This document shows positions 43,750 to 52,128 of a stretch of DNA of 64,000 nt, piece by piece; position 1 is the stretch's first letter, and every line of letters begins with the position of its first letter. The position numbers were made by a program, and so were the translations under genes. The notes under the pieces are model-generated. The model worked only from the letters and a program-made list of their open reading frames with translations. It was not told the origin of the DNA and searched no databases. The stretch comes from Butyricimonas paravirosa (GTDB taxonomy: Bacteria > Bacteroidota > Bacteroidia > Bacteroidales > Marinifilaceae). The stretch spans positions 3,658,001 through 3,722,000 of the forward strand of contig NZ_CP043839.1 of assembly GCF_032878955.1 (NCBI RefSeq), read 5' to 3'.

Positions 43750-43835
43750 GTATATGAACAGTAGAAGAGCAGTAGAAGAGCAGTAGATAAACTAAAGAGA
43801 GGCCAAAGAAGAGCCAGCGAAGGATTGACGAAGAG

Positions 43836-45626
43836 CTATCGTTGGCTATGTTCGGGAACTAGCATAATATCTAGACTAGTGTGTGGAAGTAGTGGACGGC
43901 AGACGGCGAGACAGCGATCAACAAGCAGGGCGAAAAAGGCCGGGGTGTCGGCAAAAAGTTCCCAAAGTTCACGGGCAAGGGTTATTCCGGAGATGCGGGC
44001 AACGCTTTCCGGGGAGCAGTGGCTTTCACGGGCGAGGGTGGCGATGAAGTCCCGGTTCATGATGACGTTGCGGCTATGCGTGTCCAGATGTCCCTCGGCG
44101 AGCTTGACGGCTTTACCGATCATGATGCCCATCGTGAGGTGGGCGATACCTTCCTCTTCGGCAAGACGGAGGGTGTCTCCGATATAGTTGCCGTAATGTA
44201 CGAAGGCTTGCGGAGGGAGGTGGGGAAAGCGGGAGCGGAGGTAATTTTCGCTCTTGGCTCCGGAGTTGATAACGAGTTCCGTGCATCCAAGGGCCCGGGC
44301 AACTTGTATCTCTTTGCGTATGGAGTTGACAAAAGCCTCGGAGGAGAAGGGACGGACGATGCCGGAAGTACCGATAATAGAGATTCCCCCGGTAATACCG
44401 AGTTTGGGATTGAAGGTTTTTTGAGCGAGTTCGCTACCTCCGGGTACGGAGATGCGGACGGACACGCCGGACAACGTACCATGAGTGTGGAGCAACCGTT
44501 CGATCTCACCGGTGATCATGCGGCGGGGTGTCGGGTTGATGGCGGGATCGCCAACGGGTATGCCGATGCCGGGAAGGGTGACCGTACCGACACCTTCGCC
44601 GGGCAGGAATCGCACTCCGGGAATGTCTGCGAGAGAGACGGTGGAAAAAATGGTGTAGCCGTTCGTGACATCCGGGTCGTCTCCGGCATCCTTGGTAACC
44701 CCGCAGGTGCAACTATCTTTGGTGAGAACGCACGAACTGACGGGGAGGGTTACCGTTTCTCCATCGGGAAGAGTAATCGTGGCGGAGTGTTGCGGAATTC
44801 GTGAAAGAAGGCCTTCGAGGGCAGCACGGGTGGCTGCCGTGGCGCACGATCCGGTGGTGAACCCGCTACGGAGAGGGTAAAAACCGGGAAGGAGGCGTTC
44901 CACGCGGTAGCGCAAGCCGTGTTCACCGTTCACGACGTAGAAACTGTCGGGGAGCGGCGGACGGCGAATGACGATGACCGGGATGCCCAGTTGCCGGGCT
45001 GCGGTGATTTTTTCCTCGTAGTACCCGGATTCACCGCTTTCTTTGGTAAGGATAGCCCCGGGACGTAGCTGGCGGAACAGGGTTAGTTCGTCCTGTCCCT
45101 CTTGCCAGAAAAGGAGGTTTTCTGCGGGAAATCCGGCCCGGCGGGCGATCTCCCGGGAGTCGTCCCGGTCGAGTACACGGAAATGGCAGGGATGTTTTTC
45201 CCAGTAACGTTGTAATTTGGTTATGGTCTGGACCCCGGAAAGGGCCAACAGATCACGTATTTCGTGAGATTCGAGGTAATCAATGGCGTCATCGAAGGTG
45301 TCACACCACACGAGCGATTCGTCTCGTGGCGGGTAACGACGTTCGAGGCGTATGACGGGCAGATCCTGTTGTTCGGAAACGGCAGCCACGGTGGTGTGGA
45401 GCAAAGAGGCAAAGGGATGGGCGGCGTCGATGATGAGGCGTATGTCGTGTGTCGAGCAAAATTCCATCATGGCGTCATGATCCATGCCTCCCGCTACCCG
45501 GGTCCCATGTTTACATTCGATTTGCTGGGCATTGCCACGGGTGGAGTAGTAGTAGAGACTACCTGCCTCATCGAGTACTTTTACCGCTGTTCTTCCTTCT
45601 GTTGTCCCTCCGAAAATGAGAATCAT
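43836..45626 (-). CDS. cbiJD: CbiJ-CbiD fusion: cobalt-precorrin-6A reductase and cobalt-precorrin-5B C1-methyltransferase
   Basis: A 596-residue bifunctional enzyme of the anaerobic corrin pathway. Residues 1-235 are CbiJ/CobK-like: LIFGGTTEGR dinucleotide-binding start, IIDAAHPFA, and KESGESGYYEEK. Residues about 250-596 are CbiD: RSGFTTGSCATAATRAAL at the start and GGISIIGTSGIVRPFS in the middle. CbiD methylates C1 of cobalt-precorrin-5B; CbiJ then reduces cobalt-precorrin-6A. It is the last gene of the riboswitch-2 operon. Nearly 200 bp of repeats separate it from the cbiGF gene. Confidence 0.94.
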   Translation of the reverse strand: MILIFGGTTEGRTAVKVLDEAGSLYYYSTRGNAQQIECKHGTRVAGGMDHDAMMEFCSTHDIRLIIDAAHPFASLLHTTVAAVSEQQDLPVIRLERRYPPRDESLVWCDTFDDAIDYLESHEIRDLLALSGVQTITKLQRYWEKHPCHFRVLDRDDSREIARRAGFPAENLLFWQEGQDELTLFRQLRPGAILTKESGESGYYEEKITAARQLGIPVIVIRRPPLPDSFYVVNGEHGLRYRVERLLPGFYPLRSGFTTGSCATAATRAALEGLLSRIPQHSATITLPDGETVTLPVSSCVLTKDSCTCGVTKDAGDDPDVTNGYTIFSTVSLADIPGVRFLPGEGVGTVTLPGIGIPVGDPAINPTPRRMITGEIERLLHTHGTLSGVSVRISVPGGSELAQKTFNPKLGITGGISIIGTSGIVRPFSSEAFVNSIRKEIQVARALGCTELVINSGAKSENYLRSRFPHLPPQAFVHYGNYIGDTLRLAEEEGIAHLTMGIMIGKAVKLAEGHLDTHSRNVIMNRDFIATLARESHCSPESVARISGITLARELWELFADTPAFFALLVDRCLAVCRPLLPHTSLDIMLVPEHSQR

Positions 45627-45631
45627 GACGT

Positions 45632-45700
45632 TTTAATTTTAGATTTTAGATTCCAGCCACACAGGGCCTTGCTAATTTTAGATTTTAAATTTTAGATTCC
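45632..45700. repeat. R4 repeat after cbiGF/before cbiJD
   Basis: Two ATTTTAGATTTTA-type blocks, one ending ATTCCAGCCACACAGG and the other ATTCCAACCGGG. They match the R4 segments at 10098 and 59987. Confidence 0.65.
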
Positions 45701-45707
45701 AACCGGG

Positions 45708-45832
45708 ATTCGCCTTTGGCGAGTTACAGGTTTCTTTTACTTTTATCTTTTAGTTTTTATCTTTTAACTTTTATCTTCCAAGGGGGTAGTTTTTTCATTT
45801 TCAATTTTCAATTCTCCATTTTCAATTTCTAA
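45708..45832 (-). repeat. R3 composite A/T-rich repeat, inverted copy
   Basis: The reverse complement matches the 42556-42690 copy module by module, including the shared ACTACCCCCTTGGAAGATAA stretch. Its AAATTGAAAATGG start contains the TGA stop of the cbiGF gene. Confidence 0.85.
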
Positions 45833-47642
45833 ACAGGTGTTTGAACTGGTGTGAATAGAGTTTCGACAGGCCTTGTCGGTTGTCGATTGCATCACCCACG
45901 ACGATCATGGTGGTGAGGGTGAGGTTGTTCTCTTTCACGATCTTCGCCAAGTCTTGCAATTCTCCTCGGTATATCCGCTCGTCTTTCCACGTGAGATGGT
46001 AGCAGGCGGCGACGGGGGTGGTTGGCGGGTAGTGTTGCATCAGTTCGGATTGCACTTGATCAACGATAGAGGCACTGAGAAAGATGCACATCGTGCTTTG
46101 CGAACGGGCCAGCAGGTGGAGTTTCTCTTTTTCCGGCATCGGGGTACGCCCTTCTCCGCGGGTAAGGATGATTGTCTGCACTTTTTCGGGGATGGTGAAC
46201 TGTGACTGCAAGGCCGCTGCCGCTGCAAGGAAAGAGGATATACCCGGTGTGATGTGGTAATCCATGCCGTATTCGTCAAAGAAAGCCATCTGTTCCTGAA
46301 TGGCTCCGTAGATGCAGGGATCCCCGGTGTGTAGGCGCACGATAAAGAGGCCCCGGTCATAGAATTCTTTCATGAGAGCGAATTGTTCTTCAAGGGTCAT
46401 GTCGGCAGAACTGCGCACTGTGGCACCGGGTTTGGCGTAGTACGTGAGTTCCACGGGAACAAGACTACCGGCATAGAGGATGAGGTCGGCTTGTTCGAGG
46501 AAGTGTTTGCCTTTAACGGAGATCAGTTCCGGGTCTCCGGGACCGGCCCCGACGATCTCGATGAATCCCCGGCGTTCGACAGCACGATTCATGGCAACGG
46601 CAAAAGTAAAGTCATTGCCCTCGCTGAGTTTACCTTTCTGTTTTTCAAGGAGCAGACGGGTATTCCCGGTAGATCTCAGGGCGGCGGCCTCGGCGACGCT
46701 GGGGGAAGAAGTTACTTCACGTACTTTCTCCGAGGGGTTGGGAACGGTGATGTCCCGGAGTTCGTCGGGCGAGTACGAGTCCATTGAAAGTATTAAACTG
46801 TGAGTAAGAAGGTCGACAACAGGTTCATCCTTTTTGATGTCAATCGTTGCGAGGTTTGTGAGACTGGTCGGGGAGATTCCCGCCTCGATGAGACGTGCGG
46901 TGATATATTCCCGTACACCCGACGGGTCACAGTTTTCCCGACACCCAAAACCAAGGGAAAGCACGTGTGGGCGATAGTAGAGGGTGGGGATAACGACGGG
47001 GTAGATGAAGGGGCTGACGATGATTAAAGCCTCGTAACGTTTCTGGTCTATTTCCTGAAAGGAGTTGTAAATGTCAACGTGAGGCGGTGCGGTACGTTCG
47101 AGGTTCCGGGTTCCGCTATCTTGGATGTCTAGGAGTAGGGCCACGGGGCGACGGTTGACGAACTTGTAGATGATTTCATTCATCGGCCCGACGGGTTCCG
47201 GGATCCATCCCTCGAATCTTTCGTGAATGGTGTCGAGGGCCCAGAGGTCGTTGTTGTCGCTTTGGGTGGTGATGACGGGGTCGGCGCCGAGTATGGAGGC
47301 AAGTCGGCGGGTGAGTTCGTTGGCACCCCCAACGTGACCGGAGAGAACGGATATAACATGTTTGCCCGTGGAGTCGATGTTGACGACGGCGGGGTCTGTG
47401 TACTTGGAGTGGATGCAAGGGGCGATGGCCCGGACACAGATGCCGAGAGCGCCGATGAAGACGAGACCTTCGTAGCGGGTAAAGTTGGCGGCGACAAAGG
47501 CCGGGATGGAGTCGATGGAGGTACAGGGATTTTCCTGTCCTTCGCCCGCGTAGAATAGTTCTGTTTCGGGAAGTTCCCGGTGTATGGTAAGGGCCTGTGC
47601 CAGTCCTTGATGGGAGGCTATGATAATGGCTATTTTTTTCAT
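45822..47642 (-). CDS. cbiGF: CbiG-CbiF fusion: cobalt-precorrin-5A hydrolase and cobalt-precorrin-4 C11-methyltransferase
   Basis: A 606-residue bifunctional enzyme. Residues 1-330 are CbiG: GALGICVRAIAPCI, LSGHVGGANELTRRLA, and the C-terminal-domain motif LSLGFGCRENCD. CbiG opens the delta-lactone and removes the C20 carbon unit as acetaldehyde. Residues about 355-606 are CbiF: VGAGPGDPELISVKG, LHTGDPCIYGAI and TPGISSFLAAAAAL, methylating C11. It starts 4 bp after the cbiET stop. The stop codon is part of an R3 repeat. Confidence 0.95.
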   Translation of the reverse strand: MKKIAIIIASHQGLAQALTIHRELPETELFYAGEGQENPCTSIDSIPAFVAANFTRYEGLVFIGALGICVRAIAPCIHSKYTDPAVVNIDSTGKHVISVLSGHVGGANELTRRLASILGADPVITTQSDNNDLWALDTIHERFEGWIPEPVGPMNEIIYKFVNRRPVALLLDIQDSGTRNLERTAPPHVDIYNSFQEIDQKRYEALIIVSPFIYPVVIPTLYYRPHVLSLGFGCRENCDPSGVREYITARLIEAGISPTSLTNLATIDIKKDEPVVDLLTHSLILSMDSYSPDELRDITVPNPSEKVREVTSSPSVAEAAALRSTGNTRLLLEKQKGKLSEGNDFTFAVAMNRAVERRGFIEIVGAGPGDPELISVKGKHFLEQADLILYAGSLVPVELTYYAKPGATVRSSADMTLEEQFALMKEFYDRGLFIVRLHTGDPCIYGAIQEQMAFFDEYGMDYHITPGISSFLAAAAALQSQFTIPEKVQTIILTRGEGRTPMPEKEKLHLLARSQSTMCIFLSASIVDQVQSELMQHYPPTTPVAACYHLTWKDERIYRGELQDLAKIVKENNLTLTTMIVVGDAIDNRQGLSKLYSHQFKHLFRN

Positions 47643-47646
47643 GGAA

Positions 47647-48831
47647 TTATATTTTTAGTGCTTTCATGATTAATATGGGGTTGAAGCCGTTGATGGCCAC
47701 GTGTTGGGAATCAACGACGTTGAGACCGTGACGGGTGACGGCGTTAGCGAATAGCTCGCAGCTTTCGGGGGTGACGGAGTTGAAGACGATAACGCCACGG
47801 TGAGGAAGTCGCGTGGAGATGCGCTGGACGATGGCGTCCAGTCGGCCGCCGTGACCGCCGATGAATACGGCGTCAGGGGCGGGGAGATCGTCTAGTTCAG
47901 CCTGCAGGAAGTCTCCGATGCGGGTGATGATGCCGGGCGTTCCGAAACGAGTGGCGTTGACTTCCATGAGACGTTCGCCTTCAGGGCGTTGCTCGAAAGC
48001 CACGACGTGCAGGTGAGGGAACTGGAGTTTCGCCTCGATGGAGACGGAGCCCGTGCAGAACCCGATGTCCCACAGGGTTTGATAACGACGAAGGTCCAGT
48101 TGTGCCAGCGTGAGCAGGCGGATCGGAGCTTTCGTGATCATGTTGACACGTCCGTCGAGCAGTTCGAAATCGCTTTCGGGAATGCCGAAATGCCGCTGCC
48201 GCTCGTACGTGCGGTAGAGAATGAGGCAGTTCGGGTGGCGGAAGGTGAGGGCCTTGGCATCATCGGGAACGAGGACACGGATGGTTTCAGTGTCACTGCC
48301 GAGGGCTTCACCGACGTATATGATGTAGTTGTCGTACCCGTAACGGAGCATACGTTCGGCGATGGTGGCCGGCGTGTGTTCCCGGTCGGTAAGCACGCCG
48401 ATCTTCTCCTGTCCCTCGATGAGCGCCCGGTCGAACTCGTGCCACGGTCTCCCGGTGAGGGAAACGACGTGCATGTCGTGGTAGGGAAGCAGGAGGCGGT
48501 GAGCCAATGTCTGCAAGGAGTTGAACGTGGGGATCAGGGTGATCTTGGCGTCGGGTAGACGTTTGAGTACGGTGTTGGCGAAACCGAAAAAGAGTGGGTC
48601 CCCGGAGGCGAAAACAACGATGTCCGGGTGGTTTTCGTACTGGCGGAACACGTCGTCCAACGGGACGGTGATGTCGATCCAGAGATGGGGCTCCGGCAGG
48701 TTGTCACGCATGATCTCGTGGTGCCTTTTCCCCCCGGAAAAAACGTGATGGGTGGCGATGGCCGCCCGGGCCTGTTCCGGTAATTCGGGATGATCTTTGT
48801 CGTCTATACCGATGATGGTGAAGTTATTCAT
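47647..48831 (-). CDS. cbiET: CbiE-CbiT fusion (CobL-like): cobalt-precorrin-6B C5/C15-methyltransferase and decarboxylase
   Basis: A 394-residue bifunctional enzyme. Residues 1-205 are CbiE (C5 methylation), with FASGDPLFFGFANT as the SAM-methylase loop. Residues about 215-394 are CbiT (C15 methylation with decarboxylation of the C12 acetate), with the Rossmann SAM motif LWDIGFCTGSVSIEA. The usual GAGTG is GFCTG here. It lies in the cbi operon, 4 bp before cbiGF, after a 260-bp repeat-filled gap from cbiHC. Codons look more G/C-rich than in the flanking SusCD locus. Confidence 0.94.
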   Translation of the reverse strand: MNNFTIIGIDDKDHPELPEQARAAIATHHVFSGGKRHHEIMRDNLPEPHLWIDITVPLDDVFRQYENHPDIVVFASGDPLFFGFANTVLKRLPDAKITLIPTFNSLQTLAHRLLLPYHDMHVVSLTGRPWHEFDRALIEGQEKIGVLTDREHTPATIAERMLRYGYDNYIIYVGEALGSDTETIRVLVPDDAKALTFRHPNCLILYRTYERQRHFGIPESDFELLDGRVNMITKAPIRLLTLAQLDLRRYQTLWDIGFCTGSVSIEAKLQFPHLHVVAFEQRPEGERLMEVNATRFGTPGIITRIGDFLQAELDDLPAPDAVFIGGHGGRLDAIVQRISTRLPHRGVIVFNSVTPESCELFANAVTRHGLNVVDSQHVAINGFNPILIMKALKI

Positions 48832-48834
48832 TTT

Positions 48835-49086
48835 AGATTTAATGATTTTAGATTTTAGCCGGGATTCGCCTTTGGCGAGTTACAAGTTAGCAAGTTACAA
48901 GTTACAGGTTTCTTCTACTTTTATCTTTAACCTTTCCAACTACCCCCTCTAACTCCCCCTTACACAGGGGGAGGACATACTACATTGAAACATTGAGGCG
49001 CTTTCTTGCGTTCGTTTCTCCCCCTGTGCAAGGGGGAGCCAGAGGGGGTAGTAGTCTTTTGCATTTTCAATTTTCAATTTTCAATT
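48835..49086. repeat. Repeat cluster (R4, R3 and a 34-bp-arm palindrome) inside the cbi operon
   Basis: The 257-bp gap between cbiHC and cbiET is all repeats. It holds an R4 piece ending GCCGGGATTCG, GTTACAAGTTAGCAAG tandem units, then an inverted repeat with 34-bp arms (48941-48974 and 49018-49051), built on CTACCCCCTCT and CTCCCCCTTACACAGGG. A TTTTCAATTTTCAATTTTC tandem ends 4 bp before the cbiHC stop. Confidence 0.8.
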
Positions 49087-49088
49087 CC

Positions 49089-50495
49089 TCAAAGGTCTCT
49101 TCCCGGTCGTAGCTGTGCGGCGTCATCGAAACAAAGGATGGCGTTGACGAGGGTGGCAGCGAGGTTACTACCTCCCTTGCGCCCCTCGATAACGAGCTTG
49201 GGTAGATGGGTGAAAGATTTCAGCATATGTTTGGATTCCCGAACGTTGACAAAACCGACGGGCGCACCGATAACACCGATCGGATGGGCCTTATCCTGGC
49301 GCATGAGCTTGCATAGTTCCATGAGAGCCGTGGGGGCATTACCGAAAACGTAGAGTGCTTCGGGATGTTCTTCCACGGCAAGGCGTATGCCGGCTTGTGT
49401 GCGGGTGATTTTGAGACGGGATGCCATTTCTGCCACACGAGGATCGTCGAGGTAGCATTTGACTTCAATGCCGAGGCGTTCGAGGGCTCCCTTGCGGATT
49501 CCGGAGGCTGCCATGGTGACGTCGGTTACTATCATGCGTACCTTGCCATCGTGCAGGGCAGTATGGAGTGTTTCCACGGCGTCATTGTCGGTGTAGAGAA
49601 TGTTCTCCATATCGAAGTCGGCAGTGGTGTGGATGGCGTGTAACAACGCCCATTTACGGCCGAGGGGGATGTTTTTGTCCCTTAGTTCGGATTCGATGGT
49701 GCGGAAACTGCGCATCATGATTTCTTGCCCGATACCAACGTTTTCGGTACATTGTTCCCGGTAGTAACCGCGGGGAGTGATGATTTTGTCATTCCACGTG
49801 TAGGACTGAGAGTTTCCAATGATTACGATCGTGAACATATCGATCTCTTCCGGGTCGAAATCATGTAGTGTCGTGATCTTAATTTCTTGTTCTTCACGTC
49901 CGGCTTGGCGGATGTAGCCGACAGGGGTTTCCGGTTCGCGGTATTTGAGAAATAGTTCTTTCAGGCGATAGAGTTGCCAGTAGCGTCCCTCGCTTTTGGG
50001 GTTGTAGACGGCGGTTACGAAATCGGCAGACGCGGCGGCTATTACGCGACACTCGATCTTTTCCCACGGGGTCATGAGGTCGGAGAGGGAGATGATGCAA
50101 AAATCATGCCCGATAGGGGCTCCCAGTAACGCGGCTCCTTTTTGGAAAGCGCTGATTCCGGGAAGGATTTCTACCTCAACATCACTCGCTTTATCCCGTT
50201 TCATTTCAAGAACGAGGGGTGCCATCCCGTATATTCCGGCATCTCCGGAGCTGACAACACAGACGGTGCGTCCTTGTTCGGCATACTCGAAGGCAAGGGC
50301 TGCCCGGTCTTTCTCTTTTTTCATCCCGGTATCGATGCACTCCGTTTCAGGGCGGACGATGGATCGGATGAAGTTAAAGTAATATTTGTAACCCACCACA
50401 ACGTCCGATTGCATGATGGCTGTCCGTACGGCTGGGGTAATGTCTTCCTCGCTACCCGGCCCGATGCCGGCGACATATATTTTTCCGTGTTTCAT
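49089..50495 (-). CDS. cbiHC: CbiH-CbiC fusion: cobalt-precorrin-3 C17-methyltransferase and precorrin-8 methylmutase
   Basis: A bifunctional enzyme of about 468 residues. The frame opens with TTG at 50519, but the ATG at 50495 (MKHGKIYVAGIGPG) fits CbiH. The first 250 residues are CbiH: GIGPGSEEDITP and SSGDAGIYGMAP; it methylates C17 with ring contraction. From about residue 265 is CbiC/CobH: catalytic histidine in LLHAIHTTADFDM and the VTDVTMAASGIRK and GAPVGFVNVRESK motifs. CbiC moves the C11 methyl to C12, giving cobyrinate. An R2 palindrome separates it from the upstream PepSY gene. Confidence 0.94.
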   Translation of the reverse strand: MKHGKIYVAGIGPGSEEDITPAVRTAIMQSDVVVGYKYYFNFIRSIVRPETECIDTGMKKEKDRAALAFEYAEQGRTVCVVSSGDAGIYGMAPLVLEMKRDKASDVEVEILPGISAFQKGAALLGAPIGHDFCIISLSDLMTPWEKIECRVIAAASADFVTAVYNPKSEGRYWQLYRLKELFLKYREPETPVGYIRQAGREEQEIKITTLHDFDPEEIDMFTIVIIGNSQSYTWNDKIITPRGYYREQCTENVGIGQEIMMRSFRTIESELRDKNIPLGRKWALLHAIHTTADFDMENILYTDNDAVETLHTALHDGKVRMIVTDVTMAASGIRKGALERLGIEVKCYLDDPRVAEMASRLKITRTQAGIRLAVEEHPEALYVFGNAPTALMELCKLMRQDKAHPIGVIGAPVGFVNVRESKHMLKSFTHLPKLVIEGRKGGSNLAATLVNAILCFDDAAQLRPGRDL

Positions 50496-50531
50496 AAATA
50501 AAGACGTTATTTCGAGCAAAGTTACGATTTA

Positions 50532-50668
50532 GTTTGTAAAGTTTATAAGGTTTGTAAAGTTTATAAAGTGCCGGGCGTCCTTCGGACGGAGTTTTGGGCT
50601 GTCCCAAAAGGTACCTGCGGGGAGACACTACTTTATGAACCTTATAAACTTTACGAACTTTATAAACC
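50532..50668. repeat. R2 nine-bp-unit palindromic element, copy 3
   Basis: The left arm (50532-50568) is a clean tandem of TTTGTAAAG, TTTATAAGG, TTTGTAAAG and TTTATAAAG. The right arm (50629-50668) is the complement and encodes the last 13 residues of the PepSY protein. The centre holds GCGTCCTTCGGACGG. Confidence 0.88.
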
Positions 50669-52121
50669 TGTTTTTGAGGTATTTCACCGAAAGTACGATT
50701 CCCGTGAAGGAGACAACAGCACCGCCAAGGAGAAGGGTCCAAATGACCACGGTCCATAGTGCGGGGCGCTCGACGAGAAATTTGATGTCAAGGGTGTGAA
50801 GACCACGGTAAAGCCAGCGTTTCCAGCGTCCGTTGGTGTCGTAGTGAACGGGGCGGAAAGATTCAAGGTTATAGTAATAACAATCCTTCGCCTTGTTGTC
50901 GAACGTGACCTTGTAGACGGGAAGCGGTAGAGGACGACGACGGGATATATAGTAGTTGTCGTACTCGTTCATCTTGGTGATAGAGTAGGTGGTTGAGTCC
51001 CCGGCGAGACGTTTGACGGCAGCAAGTATCATCTCTTCCGTGATGCGGAAAGGACGAATCGTGTCAGTGGAGGCATCCAAGGTCACTTCCTTGCTGACCG
51101 TGCGGAGACGATAGAGGGGAATACCTTGGTAGTGGGTCCACTCGATGGTTTTGACAGGATCATCCGACGTGGCTGTGAGTGCGATGGCTTTTCGATAGTC
51201 CAAGGCATAGTCGGCAGGTGACGGGGCTTGTCTTTCGGCCGGGCTTTGGCGGAATCCGCGGGAGTCCTGTTTGCCAAAGAGCCACGAGGGAAGCGGGGCC
51301 ATGGACATATAGCCGCTCAGTATCCACGTGAAGACAAATATACCGAAAAAGAAACCCGTGATGTGGTGCCATTTGAACCACTGTTTCTTGTATGGAGAGC
51401 GGAGAAAGCCTTTTCGGCGAGCGAGCCAGTAGGAACGTATGCCGAGAACGAATCCGGTAAAACACATGAACATTCCGAGATAACATGCCCAGTACATGAA
51501 TTGTGTCCATAAGTTCTGGTTTCCTCGGATAACGGTGAAATACACCCAATGGGGAATGGCCCCGAACCATGCCCAGAAACGATTGTCGGAATCGGTAAAC
51601 TGCAGGATATTGGCGGTTCGGGAAGAGACGTAAAGCTGGTATTTTTCCGGACCGTCGAAGTAGAATTTGTAGATGGGAAATTCCCGCTTGTAGTGGGCGA
51701 GGGGTATCCACTGGTCGAGGGTGCGTAAGGTATCCACCCGGGTAATCTTTCGATCGGCACACCAGCGAGCAGCCCGGTTTTCACAGAGTGCGTAGTTAAT
51801 AACGGGAGCCACGACATTCGTGTCCGCGTATAACTCAACGCTTTGGCGTCCCCCTCCTATACTGAATACGGGATCTCCATACGGGTTGTTCAGAGAGAGG
51901 CCGTGGATTGGCGTTTTGGCAGGGAGACGGAATAACACGTCTTGGATGGCGGGCAAGCCATTCGTATCAAGAATTTCCGCACGAGTGAACCGATCTTCTT
52001 GGCTTACACGAGGAAAGGAGTGGTAGATCATCACGATTCCGGATATGAACCATGAAAAGCACAGGATACAGAGAATTAATCCCAGTATCCGGTGGATATG
52101 GATAAACAATTTGGTTAACAT
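50628..52121 (-). CDS. PepSY-TM (PepSY-associated transmembrane) protein
   Basis: A 497-residue inner-membrane protein of the PepSY_TM family. Transmembrane segments are at about 8-30, 190-225, 245-270 and 455-480. Conserved histidines lie in the membrane-facing motifs HIHRILGL and WHHITGFFFG, which in relatives such as FpvG-type ferrisiderophore reductases probably bind haem. Two large periplasmic regions with PepSY-like folds lie between. It sits between cbiK (7 bp) and cbiHC in a B12-riboswitch operon, so a role in cobalt or corrinoid handling is plausible. The C-terminal FIKFVKFIRFIK is encoded by an R2 repeat arm. Confidence 0.88.
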   Translation of the reverse strand: MLTKLFIHIHRILGLILCILCFSWFISGIVMIYHSFPRVSQEDRFTRAEILDTNGLPAIQDVLFRLPAKTPIHGLSLNNPYGDPVFSIGGGRQSVELYADTNVVAPVINYALCENRAARWCADRKITRVDTLRTLDQWIPLAHYKREFPIYKFYFDGPEKYQLYVSSRTANILQFTDSDNRFWAWFGAIPHWVYFTVIRGNQNLWTQFMYWACYLGMFMCFTGFVLGIRSYWLARRKGFLRSPYKKQWFKWHHITGFFFGIFVFTWILSGYMSMAPLPSWLFGKQDSRGFRQSPAERQAPSPADYALDYRKAIALTATSDDPVKTIEWTHYQGIPLYRLRTVSKEVTLDASTDTIRPFRITEEMILAAVKRLAGDSTTYSITKMNEYDNYYISRRRPLPLPVYKVTFDNKAKDCYYYNLESFRPVHYDTNGRWKRWLYRGLHTLDIKFLVERPALWTVVIWTLLLGGAVVSFTGIVLSVKYLKNRFIKFVKFIRFIK

Positions 52122-52128
52122 GGGCGGG

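Noticed and set aside
44019..44804. 261-codon plus-strand ORF inside cbiJD
   Set aside because: Antisense shadow of a well-conserved fusion enzyme in G/C-rich sequence; its protein has no recognisable domain.
47989..48558. 189-codon plus-strand ORF inside cbiET
   Set aside because: Antisense shadow; cbiET motifs on the other strand are unmistakable.
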